A stretch of DNA of 64,000 bases from Dichotomicrobium sp964540795 (GTDB lineage: Bacteria; Pseudomonadota; Alphaproteobacteria; Rhizobiales; Rhodomicrobiaceae): positions 116,610-180,609 of the forward strand of contig CAZINX010000005.1 of assembly GCA_964540795.1 (NCBI GenBank), read 5' to 3'. Position 1 is the stretch's first letter, and each line of letters begins with the position of its first letter. The notes under the pieces were generated by a model that saw only the letters and a list, made by a program, of their open reading frames with translations, was not told the origin of the DNA and did not search any database. The position numbers and the translations under genes were made by a program. This document shows positions 7,441 to 15,689 of the stretch, one piece after another.

Positions 7441-8232
7441 ATGGCAGCTCCGGTCATCCACACCGTCAGCGAATATATCGAGCTGACATTCTCGACAGAG
7501 TTCAGCGTGGGACTCGCGGATGCGCCGGTGCGGCCCTGGTATCTCGGGCAGGCGTCGGAAGGCGACAACATCCTGCCGCCGCTGTACCGCGGCAACATCG
7601 ACCCGGCGCTGGAAAGAGAGCTGCTGCGCGAGTTCAGGATGCGCGCCGCGGAGTTCATCCCGCCCGGCGGCGTGCCGGACGAGATGTGGCCGATCCTCGG
7701 GCACCAGCAGGGCCTGCCGACGCGGATTCAGGAATGGTACGGCAACCCGCTCGCGGCGCTGTTTTTTGCGGTGGAAAGCATGTCCGCGAGCAATGGGCAG
7801 GTCTGGGTCTTCAACCCGTGGCATTTCAACGAGGTGGCCTCTCGGCTGGCGATGATACCGCTCACGAACAGCGCGCCGTTCCGCGACGAGTACTGCGTCA
7901 AACTCGACGACCCGAACGCCCCGCCCGCGCCGGCCGCCGAAGCGCCGATGTGCTTCAAGCCATTCCGCAACATCCGGCCGCAGAGCCAGATGGACACGTA
8001 TTTCGTGGTGCATGGGCACTCCAACGTGCCCCTGAATGAGTTGCGGCTGTTCCTGCGCCGGCCGGAAACCTATTTGAAACAGATCATCGTCGCGGGCGAG
8101 AGCAAGAAGCACCTGCGCAAGGAGCTTCATCTGCTCGGCGTGAACCATGCCACGCTCATGCCTGGCGGCGGATCGGTCGCGAAGGCCGTCAGCTATGCCA
8201 TGTCACGCGACTTCCTCGAAACAGATATTTGA
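7441..8232 (+). CDS. FRG domain-containing protein
   Basis: The 263-residue protein matches the FRG domain: PWYLGQ and PPLYRG near the N-terminus (the 'FRG' turn), an acidic helix ERELLREFRMRAAEF and the hallmark GHQQGLPTRIQEWYGNPLAALFFAVE (about residues 95-120). The biochemical role of FRG domains is unknown; they occur in phage-defence and mobile contexts as well as alone. It sits between lgt and midA, which are usually adjacent, and its stop is 12 bp before the midA start, so it may be co-transcribed with midA-pgeF. The gap before it holds an 8-bp inverted repeat, GGGCGCGA/TCGCGCCC (7289-7296 and 7334-7341). No transposase or att site is seen. Confidence 0.75.
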   Translation: MAAPVIHTVSEYIELTFSTEFSVGLADAPVRPWYLGQASEGDNILPPLYRGNIDPALERELLREFRMRAAEFIPPGGVPDEMWPILGHQQGLPTRIQEWYGNPLAALFFAVESMSASNGQVWVFNPWHFNEVASRLAMIPLTNSAPFRDEYCVKLDDPNAPPAPAAEAPMCFKPFRNIRPQSQMDTYFVVHGHSNVPLNELRLFLRRPETYLKQIIVAGESKKHLRKELHLLGVNHATLMPGGGSVAKAVSYAMSRDFLETDI

Positions 8233-8244
8233 ACCGCGCCAGCC

Positions 8245-9366
8245 GTGACGCCGCAAACCGCCACCGCACAAACCGAGCCAACACCTCTGGCGCGCAAGCT
8301 GATCGCGCGCATCGCGGCCGGCGGGCCGATTCCGGTCAGCGCCTACATGGATGCGTGCCTGAACGACGCGAAGCATGGCTATTACCGGACCGCGCAGCCG
8401 CTGGGCCGCTCCGGCGATTTCATCACCGCGCCGGAGATCAGCCAGATGTTCGGCGAGCTGCTGGGGCTGTGGGCGGCCTCGGTCTGGAAGGCGATGGGCG
8501 CGCCGGAACCCGTTTCCCTGATCGAACTGGGGCCGGGGCGCGGAACGCTCGCAGCCGATGCGCTGCGCGCGGCGAAAGCCCTTCCGCCCTTCCGCGAGAC
8601 GCTGTCGCTGCATCTCGTCGAGACGTCGCCCGTGCTGCGGGCGGAGCAGTCGCGGAGGCTCGCGAACCACGGCGCTCGCTGGCACGAGACGCTGGCGGAC
8701 GTACCGGACGGCCCGGCCATCATCCTCGCGAACGAGTTTGTCGACGCGCTGCCGGTGCGCCAACTCGTATGGTGCGACGGCGAATGGCGCGAGCGCTGTG
8801 TGGGCCATGATGCGGAGCAGGGCTTTCATTTCACCGAGGGCAGCGCTGCCGCTATGACCGCTGAGGAAAGGGAGCTGGTCCCCGGCGGGCCGGCCGGCGG
8901 CGAGGTCGCCGAGCTTCGCCCCGGCGCGGCGCGGCTGCTGACCGACATCGCCCGACGCGGCGCATCCGGGCCTCAAGCCGCGCTGTTCATCGACTACGGC
9001 CACACCGAGGCTGCGAGCGGCGACACGCTTCAGGCGGTCTCCGGCCACCGTTATGCCGGCGTTTTCGATGCTCCGGGCCAGCACGACATTACCGCCCAGG
9101 TCAATTTCCGCCATCTCGCGCAGCAGACGCAAGCCGCCGGGCTGTCCGCCTTCGGCCCGATGCCGCAGGGCCGCTTCCTGTTGCAGCTCGGCCTTGAGGC
9201 ACGCTGTCAGACGCTCCTGCGCGGGGCCACCCCGGATCAGCAGCGGAAGGTAATGTCCGGCGCACGCCGCCTTGTGGATCCAGCGCAGATGGGCGAATTG
9301 TTCAAGGTGATGGCGGTCACCGCAGGCATGAGCGAAGCGCCCCCGCCATTCGGAGAGCAGCGATGA
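8245..9366 (+). CDS. SAM-dependent methyltransferase, MidA/NDUFAF7 family
   Basis: The 373 residues match the MidA (DUF185) family: an N-terminal ISAYMDACLNDAKHGYY-like segment, GDFITAPEISQMFGELLGLW, the SAM-binding LIELGPGRGTLAADAL, an ILANEFVDALPVRQ loop and GALFIDYGH-like motif (AALFIDYGHTEAASGDTLQA). The eukaryotic homologue NDUFAF7 dimethylates an arginine of a complex I subunit; a similar role is plausible here but not shown. The start codon is GTG with a weak ribosome site. It overlaps pgeF by 4 bp (ATGA) and normally follows lgt directly. Confidence 0.87.
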   Translation: MTPQTATAQTEPTPLARKLIARIAAGGPIPVSAYMDACLNDAKHGYYRTAQPLGRSGDFITAPEISQMFGELLGLWAASVWKAMGAPEPVSLIELGPGRGTLAADALRAAKALPPFRETLSLHLVETSPVLRAEQSRRLANHGARWHETLADVPDGPAIILANEFVDALPVRQLVWCDGEWRERCVGHDAEQGFHFTEGSAAAMTAEERELVPGGPAGGEVAELRPGAARLLTDIARRGASGPQAALFIDYGHTEAASGDTLQAVSGHRYAGVFDAPGQHDITAQVNFRHLAQQTQAAGLSAFGPMPQGRFLLQLGLEARCQTLLRGATPDQQRKVMSGARRLVDPAQMGELFKVMAVTAGMSEAPPPFGEQR

Positions 9367-10127
9367 TCGAAGCGGACCTCCTGAAAGCCCTGCCCGGCAT
9401 TCGCCACGGATTCTTCACCCGCGAAGGGGGCGTCTCCAGCGGAATCTACGCCTCACGCAACTGCGGCCTCGGGTCGGATGACGACCGCGCCGCGGTCCTC
9501 GAAAACCGCGCGCGCACGGCAGCCGATCTCGGCGTCGCGCCAGACCGCCTCATCACCCCGCGCCAGGCCCACACGCCGAACGTCGCTGTGACCAGCGCGC
9601 CGTGGCCCGCCGACCAGCCGCCCGAAGCCGACGCGATCGTCACAAGCAAGCCGGGGTTGGCCATCGGAGTTCTGGCGGCGGACTGCGCGCCCGTCCTGTT
9701 TGCTGATGCGGAGGCGCGCGTGGTGGGCGCGGCCCATGCCGGCTGGCGCGGCGCGCTGGGCGGCGTGCTCGAAGCGACGATCCGGGAGATGGAAAACCTT
9801 GGCGCGCAGCGGGACCGCATCCATGCCGCCGTCGGCCCCACCATCTCAGCCGACGTCTATGAGGTGGGCGACGAGTTCAAGGCGGCGTTTCTGGCCCAGG
9901 CCCCGGACAATGACGCGCTCTTCCACACGCCGCCCGGCCGCGCGCGGCCCCATTTCGATTTGCCGGCCTATGCCCGCGCGCGCCTCTCGGCGGCCGGACT
10001 GCGCCATGTGACCGATCTGGGTCTGTGCACGTTCCAAAACGAATCACTTTGCTTCAGCTACCGCCGCGCGCAAGGCCGCCAGCATCCCGATTATGGACGC
10101 CAAATTTCCGCCATCCTTATTTTATGA
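9363..10127 (+). CDS. pgeF: Peptidoglycan editing factor PgeF / YfiH-family purine nucleoside phosphorylase
   Basis: A 254-residue cytoplasmic protein with the YfiH (DUF152) marks: GIRHGFFTREGGVSSGIYAS at the N-terminus, QAHTPNV, the ADCAPVLF cysteine and the HAGWRGALGG histidine that bind zinc, AAVGPTISADVYEVG and the C-terminal CTFQNESLCFSYRRA. Family members act on adenosine and other nucleosides and on aberrant peptidoglycan precursors. The ATG overlaps the midA stop, so the genes are coupled. Confidence 0.92.
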   Translation: MIEADLLKALPGIRHGFFTREGGVSSGIYASRNCGLGSDDDRAAVLENRARTAADLGVAPDRLITPRQAHTPNVAVTSAPWPADQPPEADAIVTSKPGLAIGVLAADCAPVLFADAEARVVGAAHAGWRGALGGVLEATIREMENLGAQRDRIHAAVGPTISADVYEVGDEFKAAFLAQAPDNDALFHTPPGRARPHFDLPAYARARLSAAGLRHVTDLGLCTFQNESLCFSYRRAQGRQHPDYGRQISAILIL

Positions 10128-10319
10128 TGTGGAAAACCTCGCAGAGGTGTGCGTTTTCGCGGCTCGATTTGTTGATCGGCGCACATAACACCTCAACGGC
10201 ATATAGACGCGGACCTTGATAGCCGGTAACGCTTGATTCGTCTCGGACCACATGCAGTGCGCGTCTTGACCTGGTCACAGGAACCGGGACGAAAGCTATC
10301 AAGGCAAAGGGAGCATCAC

Positions 10320-11297
10320 GTGACGCGCGTGAACGCAACCATGGAATTTCCGGCAGCGAAACGCGCCAGGCCGGCTGTCTTCGCAGCTTTGCTGGCGGGG
10401 GTTCTGGCGGGCTGCTCGACGTCCAATCAGAATGCGCAGGCGCCAGCGGAAATTGCGCCTGTCCAGACCACCAAGCAGGTTGCCTCCGTCTCGCTTGCGC
10501 CGGTCGCCGCGCCAGGCAGCGTGTCGAACAAGATGGGCCAGATGTTGCAGACGGCGGCGAAAGAAAAGAACATCCCCGTCAAGGACGACGGCGCCGAGTA
10601 CACCGTGCGCGGGTACCTCGTCGCATCGCCGGAATCCGAAGGCACCAAGGTGTCGTACATCTGGGACATCACCGACAAGAGCGGCAAGCGCGCCCACAGG
10701 TTTTCCGGCGAAGAGATGGTCGAGGAGCGCGTGAGCGGCGACCCTTGGGCCGCCGTGGACGAAGAGGCTATGCGCAAAATCGCGGTGACCACGGCCGATC
10801 GTCTGCAGCAATGGCTGCCGAAGACGGAGGCGCCCGCCCCTCAGGTCGCGACGACCGGCAGCGTCAACGCAACCTCCACCACCGGACAGCCCAACGAGCA
10901 ACGCAGCCAGTTGGCGAGCGCGGAAGCAGCGTCATCGGAGCTTCTGGTCGCGGTGCCTGAAGTCACCGGCGCGCCGGGAGACGGCAATACCGCGCTTCCC
11001 GCCGCGATGCGCCGTGAGTTGCAATCCCGCGGCATGAAACCGATCGAGTCCAACCAGCCGGACGCCTACACGGTGCGCGGCACGGTCGAGCTTGGCGACG
11101 CGGAAGACGGCCAGCAACCGATCACGATCCGCTGGCTGGTGCTCGGGCCGGATGGAGAACCGCTCAAGAACGCCGTGGTGCAGCGCAACAAGATTCGCGA
11201 AGGCTCCCTCGACGGCTCCTGGGGCCGCGTCGCGGACATCGCGGCGGGCGAAGCCGCCAAGGCTGTCGCCGAAATCCTGCCCGATCCGACAAGCTGA
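10320..11297 (+). CDS. Putative lipoprotein with an internal duplication
   Basis: A signal peptide ends in the lipobox LAGC (AVFAALLAGVLAGCSTS), so it should be a lipoprotein. The mature part holds two related units: about residues 65-165 (MLQTAAKEKNIPV, AEYTVRGYLVASPESEG, SYIWDITDKSGKRAHRF) and about 225-320 (MRRELQSRGMKPI, DAYTVRGTVELGDAEDG, TIRWLVLGPDGEPLKN), joined by a Thr/Ser/Gln-rich linker. Each looks like a small beta-rich domain. The GTG at 10320 is chosen because GGGAG lies 6 bases before it and the signal peptide then starts properly. Function unknown; it is found near pgeF and prs in related bacteria. Confidence 0.8.
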   Translation: MTRVNATMEFPAAKRARPAVFAALLAGVLAGCSTSNQNAQAPAEIAPVQTTKQVASVSLAPVAAPGSVSNKMGQMLQTAAKEKNIPVKDDGAEYTVRGYLVASPESEGTKVSYIWDITDKSGKRAHRFSGEEMVEERVSGDPWAAVDEEAMRKIAVTTADRLQQWLPKTEAPAPQVATTGSVNATSTTGQPNEQRSQLASAEAASSELLVAVPEVTGAPGDGNTALPAAMRRELQSRGMKPIESNQPDAYTVRGTVELGDAEDGQQPITIRWLVLGPDGEPLKNAVVQRNKIREGSLDGSWGRVADIAAGEAAKAVAEILPDPTS

Positions 11298-11467
11298 CCA
11301 CGACGCGCGCGACCGGCGTTGCGGGCCGCGCGCCTTTCCAATGCGGCAACTCGCGCCAACGCTCCCGCCGCGCCAGCTTTACATCTCCCTATCCTGCTGA
11401 TAGAAGCCGTGGCCTAACGCATGAGCGCCAGAAGACCCGGCGCGGCCTGTTCCGGAGTTCCGCCCCG

Positions 11468-12400
11468 ATGAAGCTCGTTTCGGGCAACAGCAATCGGCCC
11501 CTCGCCGAAGCCATCGCCGCATATCTGAACACCCCGCTGACCCAGGCCTCGGTCAAACGCTTCGCCGACATGGAGATATATGTCGAGATCCGGGAGAACG
11601 TCCGCGGCGAGGACACCTTCGTTATTCAGTCCACGTCGTTCCCCGCGAACGACAATCTGATGGAACTGCTGATCCTGACTGACGCGCTGCGCCGCGCCTC
11701 GGCAAGCCGGATCACGGCGGTGATCCCCTACTATGGCTATGCGCGCCAGGACCGGAAGGTCACGCCGCGCACGCCGATCTCGGCGAAGCTCGTGGCGAAC
11801 ATGATCGTCAACGCCGGGGCGGACCGCGTCCTGACGCTCGACCTTCATGCAGGCCAGATTCAGGGCTTCTTCGACATCCCGACAGACAATCTGTTCGCTG
11901 CGCCGGTGATGGTGCGCGACATCATGGAGCGCTTCAACGGCACGGACATCACGGTCGTCTCGCCGGACGTCGGCGGCGTGGTGCGCGCACGCGGCCTGGC
12001 CAAGCGGATCGACGCGCCGCTGGCGATCATCGACAAGCGCCGCGACCGGCCGGGCGACAGCGAGGTGATGAATGTCATCGGCGATGTGAGGGACCGGACC
12101 TGCATCATTGTTGACGACATCGTCGACAGCGGCGGCACACTCTGCAACGGCGCGGCGGCGCTCCTGGAGAAGGGCGGGCGCGAGGTTTACGCTTACATCA
12201 CGCACGGCGTGCTGGCGGGCGGGGCGGTCGCGCGCATCACCGCGTCTTGCCTCAAAAAGCTCGTCATCACCGACTCGATCCTGCCAACCGAGGCCGTGCG
12301 CGTGGCCGAAAACATCGAAGTGCTGTCGATCGCACCGCTGATCGGCGAGGCAATCGCGCGGACCGCGAAAGAAGAGTCGGTCTCCAGCCTTTTCGATTGA
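11468..12400 (+). CDS. prs: Ribose-phosphate pyrophosphokinase
   Basis: Makes PRPP from ribose 5-phosphate and ATP, the precursor for purines, pyrimidines, histidine, tryptophan and NAD. The 310 residues match class I PRPP synthases: SGNSNRPLAEAIA at the start, the FADMEIYVEI flexible loop, the IPYYGYARQDRK catalytic segment, LDLHAGQIQGFF and the PRPP-binding loop CIIVDDIVDSGGTLCNGAA. Length is normal. The 170 bp between it and the lipoprotein gene probably hold its own promoter. Confidence 0.97.
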   Translation: MKLVSGNSNRPLAEAIAAYLNTPLTQASVKRFADMEIYVEIRENVRGEDTFVIQSTSFPANDNLMELLILTDALRRASASRITAVIPYYGYARQDRKVTPRTPISAKLVANMIVNAGADRVLTLDLHAGQIQGFFDIPTDNLFAAPVMVRDIMERFNGTDITVVSPDVGGVVRARGLAKRIDAPLAIIDKRRDRPGDSEVMNVIGDVRDRTCIIVDDIVDSGGTLCNGAAALLEKGGREVYAYITHGVLAGGAVARITASCLKKLVITDSILPTEAVRVAENIEVLSIAPLIGEAIARTAKEESVSSLFD

Positions 12401-12469
12401 CGGCCTCCCGCGCCCGCCCGTCAGCGCGAGGCGTTTCGCCGGCCGATCAACTTAAAGCCTCTCGCCGAG

Positions 12470-12495
12470 GGAACCTGCCGTGTGTCTGGCGCGTA
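12470..12495 (+). promoter_or_regulatory. Possible EcfG-type (general stress) promoter
   Basis: GGAAC (12470-12474), 17 bases, CGTA (12492-12495). The alphaproteobacterial general-stress sigma EcfG reads GGAAC-N16/17-CGTT, so this is one base off. It ends about 35 bp before the SOUL gene ATG. Such short motifs arise by chance, so the call is weak. Confidence 0.3.
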
Positions 12496-12531
12496 AGTAG
12501 TCGTATATTGACAAGCAGGCGTTGGGAAAAC

Positions 12532-13179
12532 ATGGGCGGGAAAAAAGTGTTCTGGATCATTGGCGGCGGGATCGCGGCGGTCATCGTCGTCGCCATCGGC
12601 GCGTGGATCATCGTGACGCAAAACATCGAGACCCCCGATTACGAGACCGTCGTGGAGGACGGCGCATTCGAGATCCGCGACTACCCTGAAATAATCGTGG
12701 CGCAGGTTGAGCGCACTGGAACGCGCGACAAGGCGGTCCGCGAGGCGTTCGATCCGCTGGCCAACTACATCTTCGCGCGCGAACGCGGCGGCGACAGCAT
12801 CTCAATGACAGCGCCCGTCACCCAGGAGCCGGCCGAAAAGATCGCCATGACCGCGCCCGTGACCCAGACGCAGCAGGAAGGCGAATGGGTCGTGCGCTTC
12901 ATCATGCCGTCGAAATACACGATGGAAGACCTGCCGAAGCCGGGCGGCGACGTGACGCTTGAGAAGATCGCGCCGGAGCGGCGCGCGGCGATCCGTTTCA
13001 GCGGCAGTTGGGACACGCAGCTGTTCAACCGCAAGACTGAGGAGCTGCGCGCGTGGCTGTCCGAGCGCGGCATCGAGCCAACCGGCCCGCCGACCTACGC
13101 CTATTACAACGATCCGTTCACCCCGAGCTTCCTGCGCCGGAATGAAGTGATGTTCGACATTCCAGCCGACGCCTCCTGA
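12532..13179 (+). CDS. SOUL family heme-binding protein, membrane-anchored
   Basis: An N-terminal membrane helix (VFWIIGGGIAAVIVVAIGAWIIV) is followed by a SOUL domain: TPDYETVVEDGAFEIRDYPEIIVAQV, AFDPLANYIF, two SMTAPV/AMTAPV motifs typical of the family, the FIMPSKYTMEDLPKP strand and RFSGSW. SOUL proteins bind heme or porphyrins weakly; the bacterial role is unclear. The ATG at 12532 gives a clean anchor helix. It stands alone between prs and the convergent pxp operon and may be under stress control (see the motif upstream). Confidence 0.87.
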   Translation: MGGKKVFWIIGGGIAAVIVVAIGAWIIVTQNIETPDYETVVEDGAFEIRDYPEIIVAQVERTGTRDKAVREAFDPLANYIFARERGGDSISMTAPVTQEPAEKIAMTAPVTQTQQEGEWVVRFIMPSKYTMEDLPKPGGDVTLEKIAPERRAAIRFSGSWDTQLFNRKTEELRAWLSERGIEPTGPPTYAYYNDPFTPSFLRRNEVMFDIPADAS

Positions 13180-13182
13180 CGC

Positions 13183-14175
13183 TCAGTCGTGCTCTGCGCC
13201 GGTGACGCCGCTGATGAGATTGGCGCGCAGCAGCCGCTCCGCCGAAGGCGCTTCGCCCACAGGGCGCACAGGCGCGTTAACGGCCTCTCGCACGCGGCGC
13301 AAGCGCGCGACCGCCTCCTCCACCTCGATCCATGCGAACGATACAGCCACGCCGGGCCGGGTTTGAGCCAGCCGCCGCACATCCGCGCGGCAGACCACGC
13401 CGATCTTCGCATAGCCGCCCGTCGGCTGGCGGTCCGCCATCAGCACGATGGGCTGGCCGTCGCCCGGCACTTGAATGCTGCCCATCACGATCCCTTCGGA
13501 GACTATGTCGCTGCCGCGCTCGGCCGCCAGCTTCGGGCCTTCAAGGCGGTAGCCCATGCGGTCGGCGCGCGCTGAGACCCGCCACTCGGCTTCGGTCAGC
13601 CGCGCTTTCATTGTGTCGGAGAACATGTGGTCCTGCGGACCGGACACCACGCCGAGCGGGCTGGCGGGCAAGGCGGCGAAAGGGTCGGCATACTGCGCGA
13701 GACCCGGCGAGACCGCGGGCTGGTCGTGGGGTTGCAGCACGTCGCCCTCTACGACGCGATGGCCGAGACCGGCGCGGGCATGATGCGCGCCGGAGCCGAG
13801 CACCTTAGGCGCGTCGATGCCGCCCGCCAGCGCCAGATAGGCCCACATGCCCGCACGGCCCGGGCGCACCTCGATCTGCTGGCCCGCCGTCAGAGCGCCT
13901 GCAACGGGCGCGGCGTACCGCTCGTTATCGACGATGACCTCGAAGCCCGGCCCCGAGACGGCCAAGGCGAGCGCTGTCTGCGCCTCAAACCGCGCGCCGC
14001 CCGGCCCGATCTCCAGCGCTGCCGCGCCGGGCGCATTGCCAGCAAGCCGGTTTGCAAGTTCGTGCGCGGCCCAGTCCATCGGCCCGGATTCCGACACGCC
14101 ATAGCGCAGATAGCCTGGCCGCCCGGCATCCTGCAAGCTCAGGCCCGGCCCCGCCGCCAGCACGCGAAGGCTCAT
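13183..14175 (-). CDS. pxpC: 5-oxoprolinase subunit C
   Basis: One of three subunits of the bacterial ATP-dependent 5-oxoprolinase, which opens pyroglutamate to glutamate. The 330 residues match the biotin-dependent carboxyltransferase/allophanate hydrolase subunit 2 family: GPGLSLQDAGRPGYLRYGVSESGPMD, an ALEIGPGG strand, GVVSGPQDHMF, DRMGYRLEGP and the IVLMADRQPTGGYAKIG motif. Last gene of pxpABC; its start overlaps the pxpB stop by 4 bp. Confidence 0.92.
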   Translation of the reverse strand: MSLRVLAAGPGLSLQDAGRPGYLRYGVSESGPMDWAAHELANRLAGNAPGAAALEIGPGGARFEAQTALALAVSGPGFEVIVDNERYAAPVAGALTAGQQIEVRPGRAGMWAYLALAGGIDAPKVLGSGAHHARAGLGHRVVEGDVLQPHDQPAVSPGLAQYADPFAALPASPLGVVSGPQDHMFSDTMKARLTEAEWRVSARADRMGYRLEGPKLAAERGSDIVSEGIVMGSIQVPGDGQPIVLMADRQPTGGYAKIGVVCRADVRRLAQTRPGVAVSFAWIEVEEAVARLRRVREAVNAPVRPVGEAPSAERLLRANLISGVTGAEHD

Positions 14176-14885
14176 GGCCCAACCGGAGCAGCAGCCGGCC
14201 CGTCTTGCGCGGCCAGCGCTTCAAATTCGTCCGGCGAAACGGCGCGCAGCCGGATCGCGTCGCCCGGCTGGAACGGCACCATGGGGTCGCGCTCCGGCGA
14301 AAACATCTGAACCGGCGTGCGCCCGACGACATACCAGCCCGTCGGCATCGACACAGACGCGATGCTCGCCTGCCCGCCCGCGATCATCACGCTGCCCGGC
14401 GGCATGGATGTGCGCGGCGTGGCCCGGCGCGGGATCGCCAGCCGCTGGTCCAGCCCGCCGAGATACGCAAAGCCCGGCGCAAAGCCATACATGTAAAGCC
14501 GCAGCCGCGCGGCGATCAGCGCCTTGATGATTTCGCGGGTATCGAGCGCCGTTTGCTCCGCCACCACGCTCAGGTCATCCGCGTGCGCGCCTTCGAAACA
14601 GGCCGGTACCGACCATTCGCGGGGATTCAGATTCGCGGGCTGGGGCGTCAGCGCATCGAGCCGCGCGATCAGCGCGTCGCGGCTCATACGCTCGGGATCG
14701 TAGATCACCAGCAGCGCGCGGTAGCTCGGCACGGTCTCGCATACTCCGTCGATCCCGGCCGCGTTAATCGCCTGATCGAGCGCCAGCACCCGCTCATGCA
14801 CCGCTGGATCGATCCCCTCGCCCAGCTCGATTGATAGCGCGGCCTCGCCCGCGTTCCGGATGCGCGCACCGGCCAGCCCGCTCAC
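14172..14885 (-). CDS. pxpB: 5-oxoprolinase subunit B
   Basis: Second gene of the pxpABC operon. The 237 residues match the KipI/allophanate hydrolase subunit 1 family: ALSIELGEGIDPAVHERVLALD, TVPSYRALLVIYDP, then the C-terminal cyclophilin-like domain with YMYGFAPGFAYLGGLDQRLAIPRRATPRTSMPPGSV and GGQASIASVSMPTGWYVVGRTP. With PxpC it should form the ATP-dependent phosphorylation part of 5-oxoprolinase. It overlaps its neighbours by 4 bp on both sides. Confidence 0.93.
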   Translation of the reverse strand: MSGLAGARIRNAGEAALSIELGEGIDPAVHERVLALDQAINAAGIDGVCETVPSYRALLVIYDPERMSRDALIARLDALTPQPANLNPREWSVPACFEGAHADDLSVVAEQTALDTREIIKALIAARLRLYMYGFAPGFAYLGGLDQRLAIPRRATPRTSMPPGSVMIAGGQASIASVSMPTGWYVVGRTPVQMFSPERDPMVPFQPGDAIRLRAVSPDEFEALAAQDGPAAAPVGP

Positions 14886-15658
14886 GACGCATCCCCGCGC
14901 GAAAACGGCTGGACGGCATAGCCCGCCGCGTCCAGCGCCGCGCGCACCTTCTGGGCGATCGGCAGCGCGCCGGGCGTGTCGCTGTGAATGCAGATACTGT
15001 CGATAGCTGTCGGCAGATGCTTGCCGGACTCGGTGATCAGCGCGCCCGCGTCGAGCATGGCGATGACACGCTCGGCGATGAAATCCGGGTCGGTCAGCAC
15101 CGCACCGGGCGTGCCGCGCGGCATCAGGTGGCCGTCCTCGTCATAGGCCCGGTCGGCGAAAATCTCCCGCGCGATGCGCAGGCCCGCCTTCTCGCCAACC
15201 CGCTCGATCTCGGTGCCCGCAATCGCCAGCAGCCAGGTCTCGGGCGCAACGGCGTGCGCCGCCCGCGCCACTGCTCCGGCCACGTCAGGGTCGCGCGCGG
15301 CGAGATTGGCCAGCGCCCCATGCGCCTTGATATGATCCACCCGCGCGCCGACCAGCGCGGCGCAGGCGGCCAGCCCGCCGATCTGATAGGCGATCATGCG
15401 CTCGATCTCGGCGGTGCTCATGGCGATGATACGCCGGCCAAAGCCCTGCTTGTCGTCGTAGCCGGGATGCGCGCCGACGCCGAGGCCGCGCGCCTGCGCT
15501 TGCGTCACGGTGGCGACGATTGTGTCCGGGTCACCCGCATGGCCGCCGCAGGCGATGTTGACCGAACTGACGCAATCCATGATCGCGTTATCGTCGGCCA
15601 GCCGCCACGGACCGTAGCTCTCGCCGATGTCGGCGTTGAGGTCGATGCGTCTTGTCAT
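14882..15658 (-). CDS. pxpA: 5-oxoprolinase subunit A (LamB/YcsF family)
   Basis: First gene of pxpABC. The 258-residue LamB/YcsF protein has the N-terminal metal-site motif IDLNADIGES, SSVNIACGGHAGDP, GLGVGAHPGYDD, the VDHIKAHGALAN segment, the RAYDEDGHLMPRG loop and SICIHSDTPGA. With PxpB and PxpC it hydrolyses 5-oxoproline, a damage product of glutamine, to glutamate. The strict overlaps mean equimolar synthesis. No regulator or transporter is attached. Confidence 0.94.
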   Translation of the reverse strand: MTRRIDLNADIGESYGPWRLADDNAIMDCVSSVNIACGGHAGDPDTIVATVTQAQARGLGVGAHPGYDDKQGFGRRIIAMSTAEIERMIAYQIGGLAACAALVGARVDHIKAHGALANLAARDPDVAGAVARAAHAVAPETWLLAIAGTEIERVGEKAGLRIAREIFADRAYDEDGHLMPRGTPGAVLTDPDFIAERVIAMLDAGALITESGKHLPTAIDSICIHSDTPGALPIAQKVRAALDAAGYAVQPFSRGDAS

Positions 15659-15689
15659 GTGCTCGTCTGCGCCGCGGATGGCGCGGCAG

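Noticed and set aside
10311..10326. CACGTG at 10317 as a further parS
   Set aside because: Only the six-base core matches; the arms (CAT/ACG) lack TGTTT/AAACA.
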